From: Actinomycetes bacterium
GTDB taxonomy: Bacteria; Actinomycetota; Coriobacteriia; Coriobacteriales; Eggerthellaceae
DNA length: 64,000 bases
Direction of reading: 5' to 3'
Assembly (NCBI GenBank): GCA_023460315.1
Contig: JAEWQO010000111.1
Coordinates: forward strand, 1 to 64,000
A program made the translations under genes and the position numbers. Of the stretch, positions 7,786 through 13,856 are shown piece by piece; the first letter of the stretch is position 1; each line of letters starts with the position of its first letter. The notes under the pieces were generated by a model. The model saw only the letters and a list, made by a program, of their open reading frames with translations. It was not told where the DNA came from and searched no databases.

Positions 7786-8025
7786 ATGCTTGATTTCGTC
7801 GTTGATTTTCTGCGCTCGGTGCTAGGCGGCCTTGTCGATCTTCTTCCGGCAAGTCCTTTCGAGCAGTTCTATTCCGCTTTCAATGTCATAGGTCAGGGCT
7901 TGGGCTGGCTCAATTGGTTTGTGCCTGTCGGCACGATCCTCGGCATAATGGTTGCTTGGCTCGTTGCGATCGCTGCATACTATGTATATAAGGCTCTGCT
8001 GCATTGGATTGGAGTGAGTGACTGA
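7786..8025 (+). CDS. Phage minor coat / assembly membrane protein (pVI-like)
   Basis: A 79-aa protein with an amphipathic N-terminal segment (MLDFVVDFLRSVLGGLVDLL) and a strongly hydrophobic C-terminal half (about residues 43-72). It lies between the pIII-like and Zot genes, exactly where gene VI lies in Ff phages, and its stop overlaps the Zot start (TGATG). The role would be capping the virion end together with the pIII-like protein. It is assigned by order and topology; similarity to pVI cannot be judged by eye. Confidence 0.7.
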   Translation: MLDFVVDFLRSVLGGLVDLLPASPFEQFYSAFNVIGQGLGWLNWFVPVGTILGIMVAWLVAIAAYYVYKALLHWIGVSD

Positions 8026-8822
8026 TGACCATCTATCTTTATTCAGGCACGCCCGGTAGTGGCAAGAGCCTTCACTGTGCACGGGACATAAGGGACTACC
8101 TTCGTTTCAAGATGCTGCCTGTTGTCGCCAATTTTCCGATAAACGAGGACACGAAGGGCTTTGAGCGTTTCACGTACCGGGACAATTCGGAGATAAACCC
8201 TGAGTACCTAGCGTGGTTTGCCCATGAGTATTGGCAGGATCACAAGTTCGGCGAGGACAGGATATTGCTCGTCCTTGACGAGTGTCAGTTGCTCTTTAAC
8301 AGCCGAGATTGGGCACAGAAAGATCGTATGGCTTGGTTAGAGTTCTTTTCCCAGCACCGGAAGTACGGTTACAAGGTGATATTCGTTGCCCAGTTTGATC
8401 GTATGGTTGACAGGCAGATACGTAGCCTGGTTGAATACGAGTACATCCATCGCAAGATGGGTAATTTCGGTTGGAAAGGAAAGGCTATAACGCTGTTTGC
8501 ACTTGGTGAGTTATACGTGTGCGTCAAGCGCTTTTACTCCTTGTCTGAGAAGATCGGCGTTGAGTACTTTCGCGCGCATAAGAGCCTATTCAAGCTGTAC
8601 GACAGCTACGCGACGTTCGACCGGACGGGCGGCGGCGATGAGGGGAAGGGTCTCGGGGTGCCCTCCCCGATTGCCGACGCTTGGCCGGACGATAGTCGCG
8701 CTCCTGGCCGTACCCTTGAAATGCCCCCTGTGCGCCCCTCTCCTGCCATGCGTCTCGGTGCCCTGTCAAGGCGCTTCCGCCGCACTCTGACCGGCTCCGA
8801 GGGCGCTCATGCGCGGGTTTAG
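8025..8822 (+). CDS. Zot / pI family phage assembly ATPase
   Basis: A 265-aa protein beginning with the Walker A motif SGTPGSGKS (residues 7-15), then VVANFPIN and a Walker B-like ILLVLDECQ with the following LFNSRDW. This is the N-terminal ATPase domain of the Zot (zonula occludens toxin)/filamentous phage gene I family, which drives virion assembly and extrusion through the membrane. The C-terminal part is Pro/Arg-rich and has no evident strong membrane helix, unlike M13 pI; membrane contact may be through partners or the moderately hydrophobic segment near residues 155-170. Translation is coupled to the upstream pVI-like gene. The family assignment is firm. Confidence 0.9.
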   Translation: MTIYLYSGTPGSGKSLHCARDIRDYLRFKMLPVVANFPINEDTKGFERFTYRDNSEINPEYLAWFAHEYWQDHKFGEDRILLVLDECQLLFNSRDWAQKDRMAWLEFFSQHRKYGYKVIFVAQFDRMVDRQIRSLVEYEYIHRKMGNFGWKGKAITLFALGELYVCVKRFYSLSEKIGVEYFRAHKSLFKLYDSYATFDRTGGGDEGKGLGVPSPIADAWPDDSRAPGRTLEMPPVRPSPAMRLGALSRRFRRTLTGSEGAHARV

Positions 8823-8925
8823 TCCTTGGCGCTTTCTCAGGTTGCTGAAGCTGTGTAGACGGTTGCTCTATCTTGTCAGCCGCTAGCGTGGTGTCTGAAT
8901 AAACACGTATTTATTATTTAAAGGG

Positions 8926-8947
8926 TTTAAAGCCGCAAGGCTTTAAA
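8926..8947. repeat. Hairpin with GCAA tetraloop
   Basis: TTTAAAGCC (8926-8934), loop GCAA, GGCTTTAAA (8939-8947): a perfect 9-bp stem. It may end the Zot transcript or be part of the origin/packaging structure. Confidence 0.6.
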
Positions 8948-9005
8948 AAACACTTCTTTTAGGCACCATGGCTTTCATGATGCTTGCTATCAATGCCTAA
9001 AAGCT

Positions 9006-9028
9006 GTTTAAGCGTTCTTTGCTTAAAC
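9006..9028. repeat. Hairpin, 8-bp stem
   Basis: GTTTAAGC (9006-9013), 7-base loop, GCTTAAAC (9021-9028). A perfect stem in the phage intergenic region; role unknown. Confidence 0.55.
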
Positions 9029-9097
9029 CGTCTAGTCGTGTGAGTGAATCGTATAAAGAGCAAAGCGTTCATATTTGCTTTTTAGACGGGTGGCATT

Positions 9098-9168
9098 GCT
9101 TTATTCTGGCTGCTTATTTCTCTTAATTTTCCTCCAAGAAAATTTAGAGAAATTGCCGGAAATAAAGC
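9098..9168. repeat. Large hairpin, candidate packaging or minus-strand origin structure
   Basis: Inner stem 9116-9131 with 9138-9153 (16 bp, one mismatch, loop CTCCAA), extended by an imperfect outer stem GCTTTATTCTGGC (9098-9110) with GCCGGAAATAAAGC (9155-9168). A structure of this size in single-stranded phage DNA would suit a packaging signal or a priming site for complementary-strand synthesis (inference). Confidence 0.6.
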
Positions 9169-9219
9169 TCAGGTTAGTTTCATGCTATCCGTCGGTTTTT
9201 CGCTTTTTCGGGTCGGAAG

Positions 9220-9246
9220 CACGGCCCTACTTGATATAGGGCCGTG
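9220..9246 (+). other. Candidate plus-strand (double-strand) replication origin
   Basis: CACGGCCCTA (9220-9229) and TAGGGCCGTG (9237-9246) form a perfect 10-bp stem exposing the 7-base loop CTTGATA. CTTG/ATA is the nick heptamer of phiX174 and of pC194-type rolling-circle origins, and TACT.G/A also recalls the pMV158 nick site. It lies 40 bp before the small ORF that precedes the HUH Rep gene. The predicted nick is between G9233 and A9234. Confidence 0.68.
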
Positions 9247-9284
9247 TGTCGTGTGTTGGAACACTCAAAACGGAGGTGTTTGCT

Positions 9285-9536
9285 ATGTCTGAAACGTTGG
9301 TTGACAGCATGAATCTGTCTCTCTGCCTGAACGATGATTCGAACGTTTCTTTGCGCAAGGTCATGTTTCGGGATGGCTTGTCTTTGCACGAAGCGCTTAA
9401 TCAATGCGTCTTGATCGGTTCTGACTTTCTTCTTTCGTCCGCTTTTGGCGAGTATCTCGCCGAGTACTGCAAAGAAACGTCTTTCTTCAATTGGGATGGC
9501 TTCTTGGCTTGGCTGCCTGTTCGGTTGGGTCTGTGA
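9285..9536 (+). CDS. Small phage protein upstream of Rep, unknown
   Basis: An 83-aa acidic protein starting at ATG 9285, with a good CGGAGG ribosome binding site about 8 bases before it. It has no signal peptide or membrane segment, and I do not recognise it. It sits between the predicted origin and rep, two bases before the rep start, so the two are probably translated together. A role in replication control or copy number is possible but not shown. Confidence 0.68.
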   Translation: MSETLVDSMNLSLCLNDDSNVSLRKVMFRDGLSLHEALNQCVLIGSDFLLSSAFGEYLAEYCKETSFFNWDGFLAWLPVRLGL

Positions 9537-9537
9537 T

Positions 9538-10095
9538 ATGGCCGGTGTTAACAAGCGCTCGCGCTGCTGGTGGTTTGTCCAACTGATTGACAATCTGCCG
9601 GAAGATTGGGAAAGCAAGCTTTATGATATGGTTTTGCCCGGTTGCTATATCGTCCATGACCAAGATACGAAGCTGGACATTGAGACCGGCGAGTTGCTGC
9701 CCGTTGCCCCTCATGTCCATTGTCTGGTCGAGTTCGGCAATGCTGTGCTTGCAAAGACGGTTCTTGACGTTCTGCCGGAGGAATTCGGCGTTTTGCACGT
9801 CGAGCCAGTGCCTACCAAAGTGGGTGCCTATAGGTACCTGCTCCACTTGGGACACGAGGAAAAGCACGAGTACCAACGGGACGAGATGAAGCACCTGCAT
9901 GGTTTCAGGGTTAACATGTCGGATGTTTACAACGTCGATTTCAGCGACGTGTACTCCCTCATCAACGAAATGCAGATAGACAATTTTGCGGTGCTCATGT
10001 CGTTTCTTGTCGAGTTCAAGCCTGATTTTGTGCCGTATGTCTCGGCACATGTGAATCTCGTCCGCTCCTTTCTCATGGAGCGTTCAAAGCTATAA
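9538..10095 (+). CDS. Rolling-circle replication initiator, Rep_2 (pMV158/RepB-like) HUH family
   Basis: A 185-aa protein from ATG 9538 (an upstream in-frame ATG at 9445 lies inside the preceding gene). Motifs in order: LPEDWESKL, HDQD (H40), the HUH metal site HVH (H59, H61), and AYRYLLHLGHEEKHEY with candidate catalytic tyrosines Y98 or Y100. This is the layout of the N-terminal origin-binding/nicking domain of pMV158 RepB. It would nick the plus strand at the hairpin 9220-9246 and start rolling-circle replication. It replaces the gene II-type initiator of Ff phages, so the phage combines a filamentous structural module with a plasmid-type replicon. It is the last gene before attR. Confidence 0.85.
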   Translation: MAGVNKRSRCWWFVQLIDNLPEDWESKLYDMVLPGCYIVHDQDTKLDIETGELLPVAPHVHCLVEFGNAVLAKTVLDVLPEEFGVLHVEPVPTKVGAYRYLLHLGHEEKHEYQRDEMKHLHGFRVNMSDVYNVDFSDVYSLINEMQIDNFAVLMSFLVEFKPDFVPYVSAHVNLVRSFLMERSKL

Positions 10096-10167
10096 CCTGA
10101 TCAATATACTTTAGTTTCCATAATCTTTCTACCCATACTTTACTAGTGTAATGCCTGCTCATCATTA

Positions 10168-10195
10168 TTTTTTCAGTACATATATTATCAATAAA
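10168..10195. other. attR: XerCD-type site at the right end of the prophage
   Basis: The central hexamer CATATA and right arm TTATCAATAAA are shared with attL; bases 10178-10194 are an exact 17-bp copy of 4523-4539. The left arm (TTTTTTCAGTA) is degenerate, as expected for the phage-derived half. The recombination unit is 5,655 bp. A pre-integration host site would join GGTTTACATAA, CATATA and TTATCAATAAA. Confidence 0.72.
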
Positions 10196-10271
10196 TCAAT
10201 ATGAGGCGAGAGGGGTGCGAGGATAGCTTGGCACCGCTGAGGCTCGACGGAGCTCCGTGGCGTGCTCGGCG

Positions 10272-10790
10272 TCATCCCCAGGTTGAACTTGTTCCCGCTG
10301 AGCTTGCGTCTCCGCTGCCTGCGTTTGGAATGAGGCTTCCGTAGTCGCCGGTTTCCAGAGCCTCCAAAACAACGGGATACATAATGGCAAACGAGATCGC
10401 GTTGAGGACGAACGCGATTCCGCATATGACCAGAGCAATAATGGCGGATGTTTTGACCCGTGAGGCAAAGGCGCTCACATCGGTCCCTCGCTTGGACAGA
10501 GCGCTTAGTTTGCGGAGGCCAAGGAACGCGCACACCGCTCCTGCGCCGCTGAGTAAAACGCCGCCGAAAAACAAGGACACCGGTCCTGCTATGCTTCCAA
10601 CCATGATAAGATTTTGCGCGGTACGAAGATCATGGATCTCGTGTCGATTCGGCGATGGCTTGCCGCCCGGTACTTGAGGGGTTTGCTGGTCGGGCGAACG
10701 ATGCGGCGGCTCTGGAGGCGGAGTGTCTCCACTCCTGACAAAAGCGGGTGAAAAGGGCGATTTTGGAAGTCTATTTTTATCATCAGTCAT
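10272..10790 (-). CDS. Two- to three-TM small membrane protein with proline-rich N-terminus
   Basis: A 172-aa protein. About 60 Pro-rich, charged N-terminal residues are followed by hydrophobic segments (MVGSIAGPVSLFFGGVLLSGAGAVCAFLGL and IIALVICGIAFVLNAISFAIMY) and a Gly/Ser-rich tail. The arrangement recalls DUF4190-type membrane proteins, but no family is certain. I place the start at ATG 10790 because GGAG lies at good spacing; in-frame ATGs further upstream are weaker. It is the first host gene right of the prophage. Confidence 0.65.
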   Translation of the reverse strand: MTDDKNRLPKSPFSPAFVRSGDTPPPEPPHRSPDQQTPQVPGGKPSPNRHEIHDLRTAQNLIMVGSIAGPVSLFFGGVLLSGAGAVCAFLGLRKLSALSKRGTDVSAFASRVKTSAIIALVICGIAFVLNAISFAIMYPVVLEALETGDYGSLIPNAGSGDASSAGTSSTWG

Positions 10791-10953
10791 CTTTTGCTCC
10801 ATTCCTATAAAAACAGGCTTATGAACAGGCATTATATAGACAAGGCCACGAGAGCCGTTCTAAGGGGCCATCTTAGCCTCTTTTGACTCGTTACTCATGG
10901 AAATCGCTTGCTTATGAGTAAATATCAGATAACTATAGCATGAAGGCGGTGAT

Positions 10954-11382
10954 TCAAGATTCCGTGTCTTCCAAATCCATAGCTGCTGCATTCAGATGAG
11001 TCAAGCTGTTGTCAAGCTCGGCACGCTGGTATTCCAACGCATTCTTCCGAGATCGGAGAATGGAAAGCCGCTCGCTGCTTGTTGCTGCTCCTCGCTTTTG
11101 CAAACGCACGAAATACTGGATGCCTTCAATTGAGAGACCGCTTTTGTGCAAGGCTTCGACCAGATAAAGCTGTCTCATATCAGACAGGAAGAAGGTGCGA
11201 ACCCCTCGGCGGTCGCGCTTGAGATTCGGGAGAAAGCCGCATTTATCGTAATAGCGAATCGTGAATGCGGATATGCTGGTAATTTCCGAAACCTTGCCGA
11301 TGCCGTAACCTGTTTCAGCTGCCGAACTGTCTTTTCCGGATTGAAAGGAGCTTTCGGGATCTCCGAGAGAGGTATGGTTCAT
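10954..11382 (-). CDS. MerR family transcriptional regulator
   Basis: A 142-aa protein with the MerR winged-helix signature (GIGKVSEITSISAFTIRYYDKCGFLP) after a 25-residue extension, then a helical dimerisation region. No cysteine metal site is visible in the short C-terminal part, so it is not an obvious metal sensor. Its class usually controls oxidoreductase genes. A ribosome binding site GGGAG precedes ATG 11382. A 41-bp perfect palindrome at 11411-11451 lies directly upstream and is its likely operator, implying autoregulation. No divergent target gene follows on the other side. Confidence 0.85.
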   Translation of the reverse strand: MNHTSLGDPESSFQSGKDSSAAETGYGIGKVSEITSISAFTIRYYDKCGFLPNLKRDRRGVRTFFLSDMRQLYLVEALHKSGLSIEGIQYFVRLQKRGAATSSERLSILRSRKNALEYQRAELDNSLTHLNAAAMDLEDTES

Positions 11383-11410
11383 AGGTACTCCCTTGCATCA
11401 TGCGGTTTGA

Positions 11411-11451
11411 TCATTTGATAGACTTAGAGTAACTCTAAGTCTATCAAATGA
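11411..11451. promoter_or_regulatory. MerR-type operator palindrome
   Basis: Two 20-bp arms, 11411-11430 and 11432-11451, are perfect reverse complements around one central base. The core CTTAGAGT-(T/A)-ACTCTAAG resembles MerR-family operators. A TTGATA hexamer is present on each strand at the arm ends, as expected for a MerR-controlled promoter lying across the operator. Confidence 0.78.
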
Positions 11452-11540
11452 CGACCATGGCAGAAGCTCAGTTGTTCTCCCGGTGCCGCTGTGCACGTTT
11501 GGCATTAGAATGGCTATTTCGTTTTGAGCAGGGCGCTGTT

Positions 11541-12002
11541 TCATAAAGGCGATGAAATGCCGCTGCTTCCAAAGCCTTCTTCTCCCCGATCCGTCTGAGA
11601 CAAGTCGTCGCAGGGCATAAACGAGACGCTGGGAATACGAATGATTACCAGTTGGGCAATGCGATCGCCCCGTTCAATGGAAAACGTTTTCTTCGGATCG
11701 AGATTCATGAGGATGGCTTTGATCTCTCCACGATAGTTGCTATCAATCAAACCGGGTGCATTCACCAAGGTGATGCCGTGCTTGATGGCCAATCCACTTC
11801 GCGGAATGACAAGTCCCGCATGTCCTTCAGGAACGGCTATGGCAATGCCGCAGGGTACAAGAACTCGCTCAAAGGGAGGGAGTTCAAAACGACCGACGGA
11901 ACGCAAATCGACACCGCCGTCTCCTGCATAAGCATATGACGGAACAGGAAGGCCGTCATCCAGTTTTTGAAGAGGTACAGAAAGCGGGGGCACGGGCATC
12001 AT
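11541..12002 (-). CDS. dut: dUTP diphosphatase (dUTPase)
   Basis: A 153-aa trimeric-type dUTPase that hydrolyses dUTP to dUMP, keeping uracil out of DNA and feeding thymidylate synthesis. All five family motifs are visible in order: AGDGGVDLRS, PRSGLA, GLIDSNYRGEI, RGDRIAQLVI and the C-terminal GEEGFGSSG. The start overlaps the stop of nrdR (ATGATG/TGA), so it is translationally coupled to the repressor of deoxynucleotide synthesis genes. The length is normal. Confidence 0.95.
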   Translation of the reverse strand: MMPVPPLSVPLQKLDDGLPVPSYAYAGDGGVDLRSVGRFELPPFERVLVPCGIAIAVPEGHAGLVIPRSGLAIKHGITLVNAPGLIDSNYRGEIKAILMNLDPKKTFSIERGDRIAQLVIIRIPSVSFMPCDDLSQTDRGEEGFGSSGISSPL

Positions 12003-12445
12003 CGCATTTCTTCAAGCGCTGCTGCAAATTCTTCGATATTCTGAAAATCCTTGTAGACGCTTGCAAAGCGCACATAGGCCACGTCATCGAGCTTTGCGAG
12101 TCTCACCAAGGCCATGTCGCCGAGACTCTTTGACTTGATTTCGTTTTTCGAAGAGGTCCGAAGCTCGTTTTCGATGCTGTCAATGAGGGCGCTGATTTGC
12201 TCCGGCGAAATGGGGCGTTTTGCGCAGGCGATGAGAAGCCCTCTCATGAATTTCTGCCTGTCGTAAACTTCTGACGAGCCATCTGCCTTCACAACAATAA
12301 GAGGATTGTCTCCTAGACGCTCATAGGTGGTAAAGCGATGCCCGCATTTGAGGCATTCTCGTCTTCGCCGTATTGTTGCACCGTCTTCAGACGGCCGTGA
12401 ATCGACGACTTTTGATTCATTGTGACCGCAGGAAGTACAGCGCAT
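11999..12445 (-). CDS. nrdR: Transcriptional repressor NrdR
   Basis: NrdR senses dATP/ATP and represses ribonucleotide reductase genes. The protein (148 aa from ATG 12445, with AAAGGAG upstream) has the N-terminal zinc ribbon CTSC...CLKC (MRCTSCGH and ECLKCGHRFTTYE) followed by an ATP-cone domain (VVKADGSSEVYDRQKFMRGLL). No nrd genes or obvious paired NrdR boxes lie in this window. It is cotranscribed and overlaps with dut. Confidence 0.96.
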   Translation of the reverse strand: MRCTSCGHNESKVVDSRPSEDGATIRRRRECLKCGHRFTTYERLGDNPLIVVKADGSSEVYDRQKFMRGLLIACAKRPISPEQISALIDSIENELRTSSKNEIKSKSLGDMALVRLAKLDDVAYVRFASVYKDFQNIEEFAAALEEMR

Positions 12446-12637
12446 ATATCTCCTTTGTTTACCTTTCTCACACTGTACCACACACTATATGGGGGTACAA
12501 TTTTTAAAAGAATTCTCTGGAAATAAATGCCGCTTTGCCAATGTCTTTGATTTGCGTTTCGCCGCTACGACCCATGGCGCAAGCCTTGCCTTGATAGGAA
12601 GTCTCCTATCCAAAGGAGTGCGAAGGCGGAACTCGGG

Positions 12638-12985
12638 CTATAGTTTGAGAAAGAGGGCCGCAAATGCCATGGCACAGAAAACAACGCATGCCACAACCGC
12701 TTGCCAACGCGAAATCCGATTGAAAGACACACCCTGGGCGCTGCCGTAGCGAAGGCTTCTCACCATCTCGGTATTTCTGAGCCTGTCAAGGGAAACGGTC
12801 GAGAATTTTGATGCCTTGGATAGGTTTTGGTAGAAGCCGCGGGAAGCAAGGGTTCCTTCCTTTTGGTCTGAAGGCACCATGCCCGGAAAAGCAATGATGT
12901 TCTCACGGCCGGAAGGCGTATCATGGAGGTCAGGGTGAAGAGCGGATGATCCGCTGATTGGGTAGCACACCTCGGAATTCTTCAT
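12638..12985 (-). CDS. SOS-linked small membrane protein divergent from lexA
   Basis: A 115-aa protein from ATG 12985, with a strong AGGAGGT ribosome binding site. The N-terminal 90 residues are polar; the C-terminus is one hydrophobic span (AVVACVVFCAMAFAALFL). I do not recognise the family, and there is no LysM motif. It is transcribed away from lexA and shares the intergenic region with three LexA boxes, so it should be DNA-damage induced. In Bacillus and actinobacteria the gene divergent from lexA is often a small membrane-anchored division inhibitor (YneA, DivS). A similar role is an inference from position and topology. Confidence 0.7.
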   Translation of the reverse strand: MKNSEVCYPISGSSALHPDLHDTPSGRENIIAFPGMVPSDQKEGTLASRGFYQNLSKASKFSTVSLDRLRNTEMVRSLRYGSAQGVSFNRISRWQAVVACVVFCAMAFAALFLKL

Positions 12986-13002
12986 TTTGTGACCTCCTGG
13001 TC

Positions 13003-13032
13003 TTGCGTAGAACCTTTGTTCGCGTATATAAT
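13003..13032 (+). promoter_or_regulatory. lexA promoter
   Basis: A -35-like TTGCGT (13003-13008) and a perfect -10 TATAAT (13027-13032), 18 bp apart, with the first LexA box inside the spacer, pointing toward lexA at 13099. Confidence 0.6.
13010..13021. promoter_or_regulatory. LexA (SOS) box 1
   Basis: GAACCTTTGTTC, a perfect GAAC-N4-GTTC element of the Gram-positive/actinobacterial SOS box type. It lies 25 bp upstream of the divergent membrane protein gene and inside the lexA promoter. Confidence 0.85.
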
Positions 13033-13037
13033 AAGCC

Positions 13038-13049
13038 GAACAAAGGTTC
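13038..13049. promoter_or_regulatory. LexA (SOS) box 2
   Basis: GAACAAAGGTTC, the exact inverse of box 1 and a perfect GAAC-N4-GTTC element between lexA and the divergent gene. Confidence 0.85.
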
Positions 13050-13065
13050 ACGTCAAGTATATTTT

Positions 13066-13079
13066 AAAACATTTGTTCG
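13066..13079. promoter_or_regulatory. LexA (SOS) box 3
   Basis: On the minus strand this reads CGAACAAATGTTTT, one base off the consensus half-site. It ends 19 bp before the lexA start codon. Confidence 0.7.
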
Positions 13080-13098
13080 ATACGACGAAAGGACGACC

Positions 13099-13737
13099 AT
13101 GGCCGGAAAAGTGACGAAGCGTCAGCAGGCAGTGCTTGACTGCATTGAGGATTGCATTCGAGAGAAGGGGTACGGTCCAACTGTCCGCGAAGTATGCCAA
13201 AGCCTTGGGCTCTCCTCCCCCTCCACGGTCCATGTCCATCTGAAGGCGCTCGAGCAAAAGGGACTCATCAAACGCGATCCTCTCAAATCGCGTTCTATCG
13301 CCCTCATGCATCCGCTGGAAGAATCCACACCGGCTTCCAACTCCTTCCAGCCAAGTTTCAGCAAGATTGTCGCCGTTCCGCTTGTCGGAAATGTCGCCGC
13401 AGGCTCCCCTATCCTTGCCGAGGAAAACATTACCGACACGCTGTCCTTGCCCACCGACATCGTGGGTGATTCCCCTTCCTTTTTGCTTTCTGTCCGCGGT
13501 GAGTCGATGATTGAAGCGGGCATCAATGACGGCGACTACGTGGTTGTCAAGGAGCAGCCCGTTGCCGATAACGGCGATATCGTCGTTGCTCTCATCGATG
13601 ATGGCGCCACGGTTAAGCGCTTTTACCGAGAAGCTGACCATATCCGCCTTCAACCTGAGAATTCGTCCATGGATCCCATCATCACAACCGACTGTTCGAT
13701 CGCGGGAAAGGTCGTCGCGGTTTTCCGTCGCCTGTGA
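13099..13737 (+). CDS. lexA: SOS repressor LexA
   Basis: A 212-aa repressor/autoprotease of the SOS response. The N-terminal winged helix (TVREVCQSLGLSSPSTVHVHLKALEQKG) binds SOS boxes; the C-terminal S24 peptidase has the cleavage site NVAAGSPI, the catalytic serine in RGESMIEAGI and the lysine in DDGATVKRFYR. The start is ATG 13099 with GAAAGGA upstream; an open frame extends back through the promoter but is not used. Three SOS boxes upstream indicate autoregulation, and recA in this window carries a matching box. Confidence 0.97.
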   Translation: MAGKVTKRQQAVLDCIEDCIREKGYGPTVREVCQSLGLSSPSTVHVHLKALEQKGLIKRDPLKSRSIALMHPLEESTPASNSFQPSFSKIVAVPLVGNVAAGSPILAEENITDTLSLPTDIVGDSPSFLLSVRGESMIEAGINDGDYVVVKEQPVADNGDIVVALIDDGATVKRFYREADHIRLQPENSSMDPIITTDCSIAGKVVAVFRRL

Positions 13738-13856
13738 GGTGTTTTTTGGGCCCGGTCACGTCAGGGTGTGAGGTCGGCCTGACAAAAAAGGCCGAGCCTG
13801 AATTTCACGACAGCATGGGAGTGGTCGGGAGCATGGGCGCCAGAAACCCTCGTCTC

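Larger units (their letters stand above)
8823..9284. other. Phage intergenic region with stacked hairpins
   Basis: A 460-bp stretch with no supported gene and at least four hairpins, listed separately. It occupies the place of the Ff intergenic region, which carries the packaging signal and the replication origins. It is more A+T-rich than the flanking genes. Confidence 0.65.

Noticed and set aside
8810..8887. 25-codon ORF (MRGFSPWRFLRLL...) overlapping the Zot end
   Set aside because: Basic and partly hydrophobic, but no clear ribosome binding site and too short to judge without relatives.
4513..10195. Phage integrase or transposase for the prophage
   Set aside because: None of the phage frames resembles a tyrosine or serine recombinase or a DDE transposase; use of host XerC/XerD is the simpler explanation.
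12446..12637. Possible gene between nrdR and the SOS-linked protein
   Set aside because: No open frame with a ribosome binding site; it appears to be the 3' and promoter region.
13774..13795. Terminator between convergent lexA and hflX
   Set aside because: A 7-bp stem with an A-rich loop exists (TCGGCCT/AGGCCGA), but there is no T-tract after it on either strand, so I do not list it.
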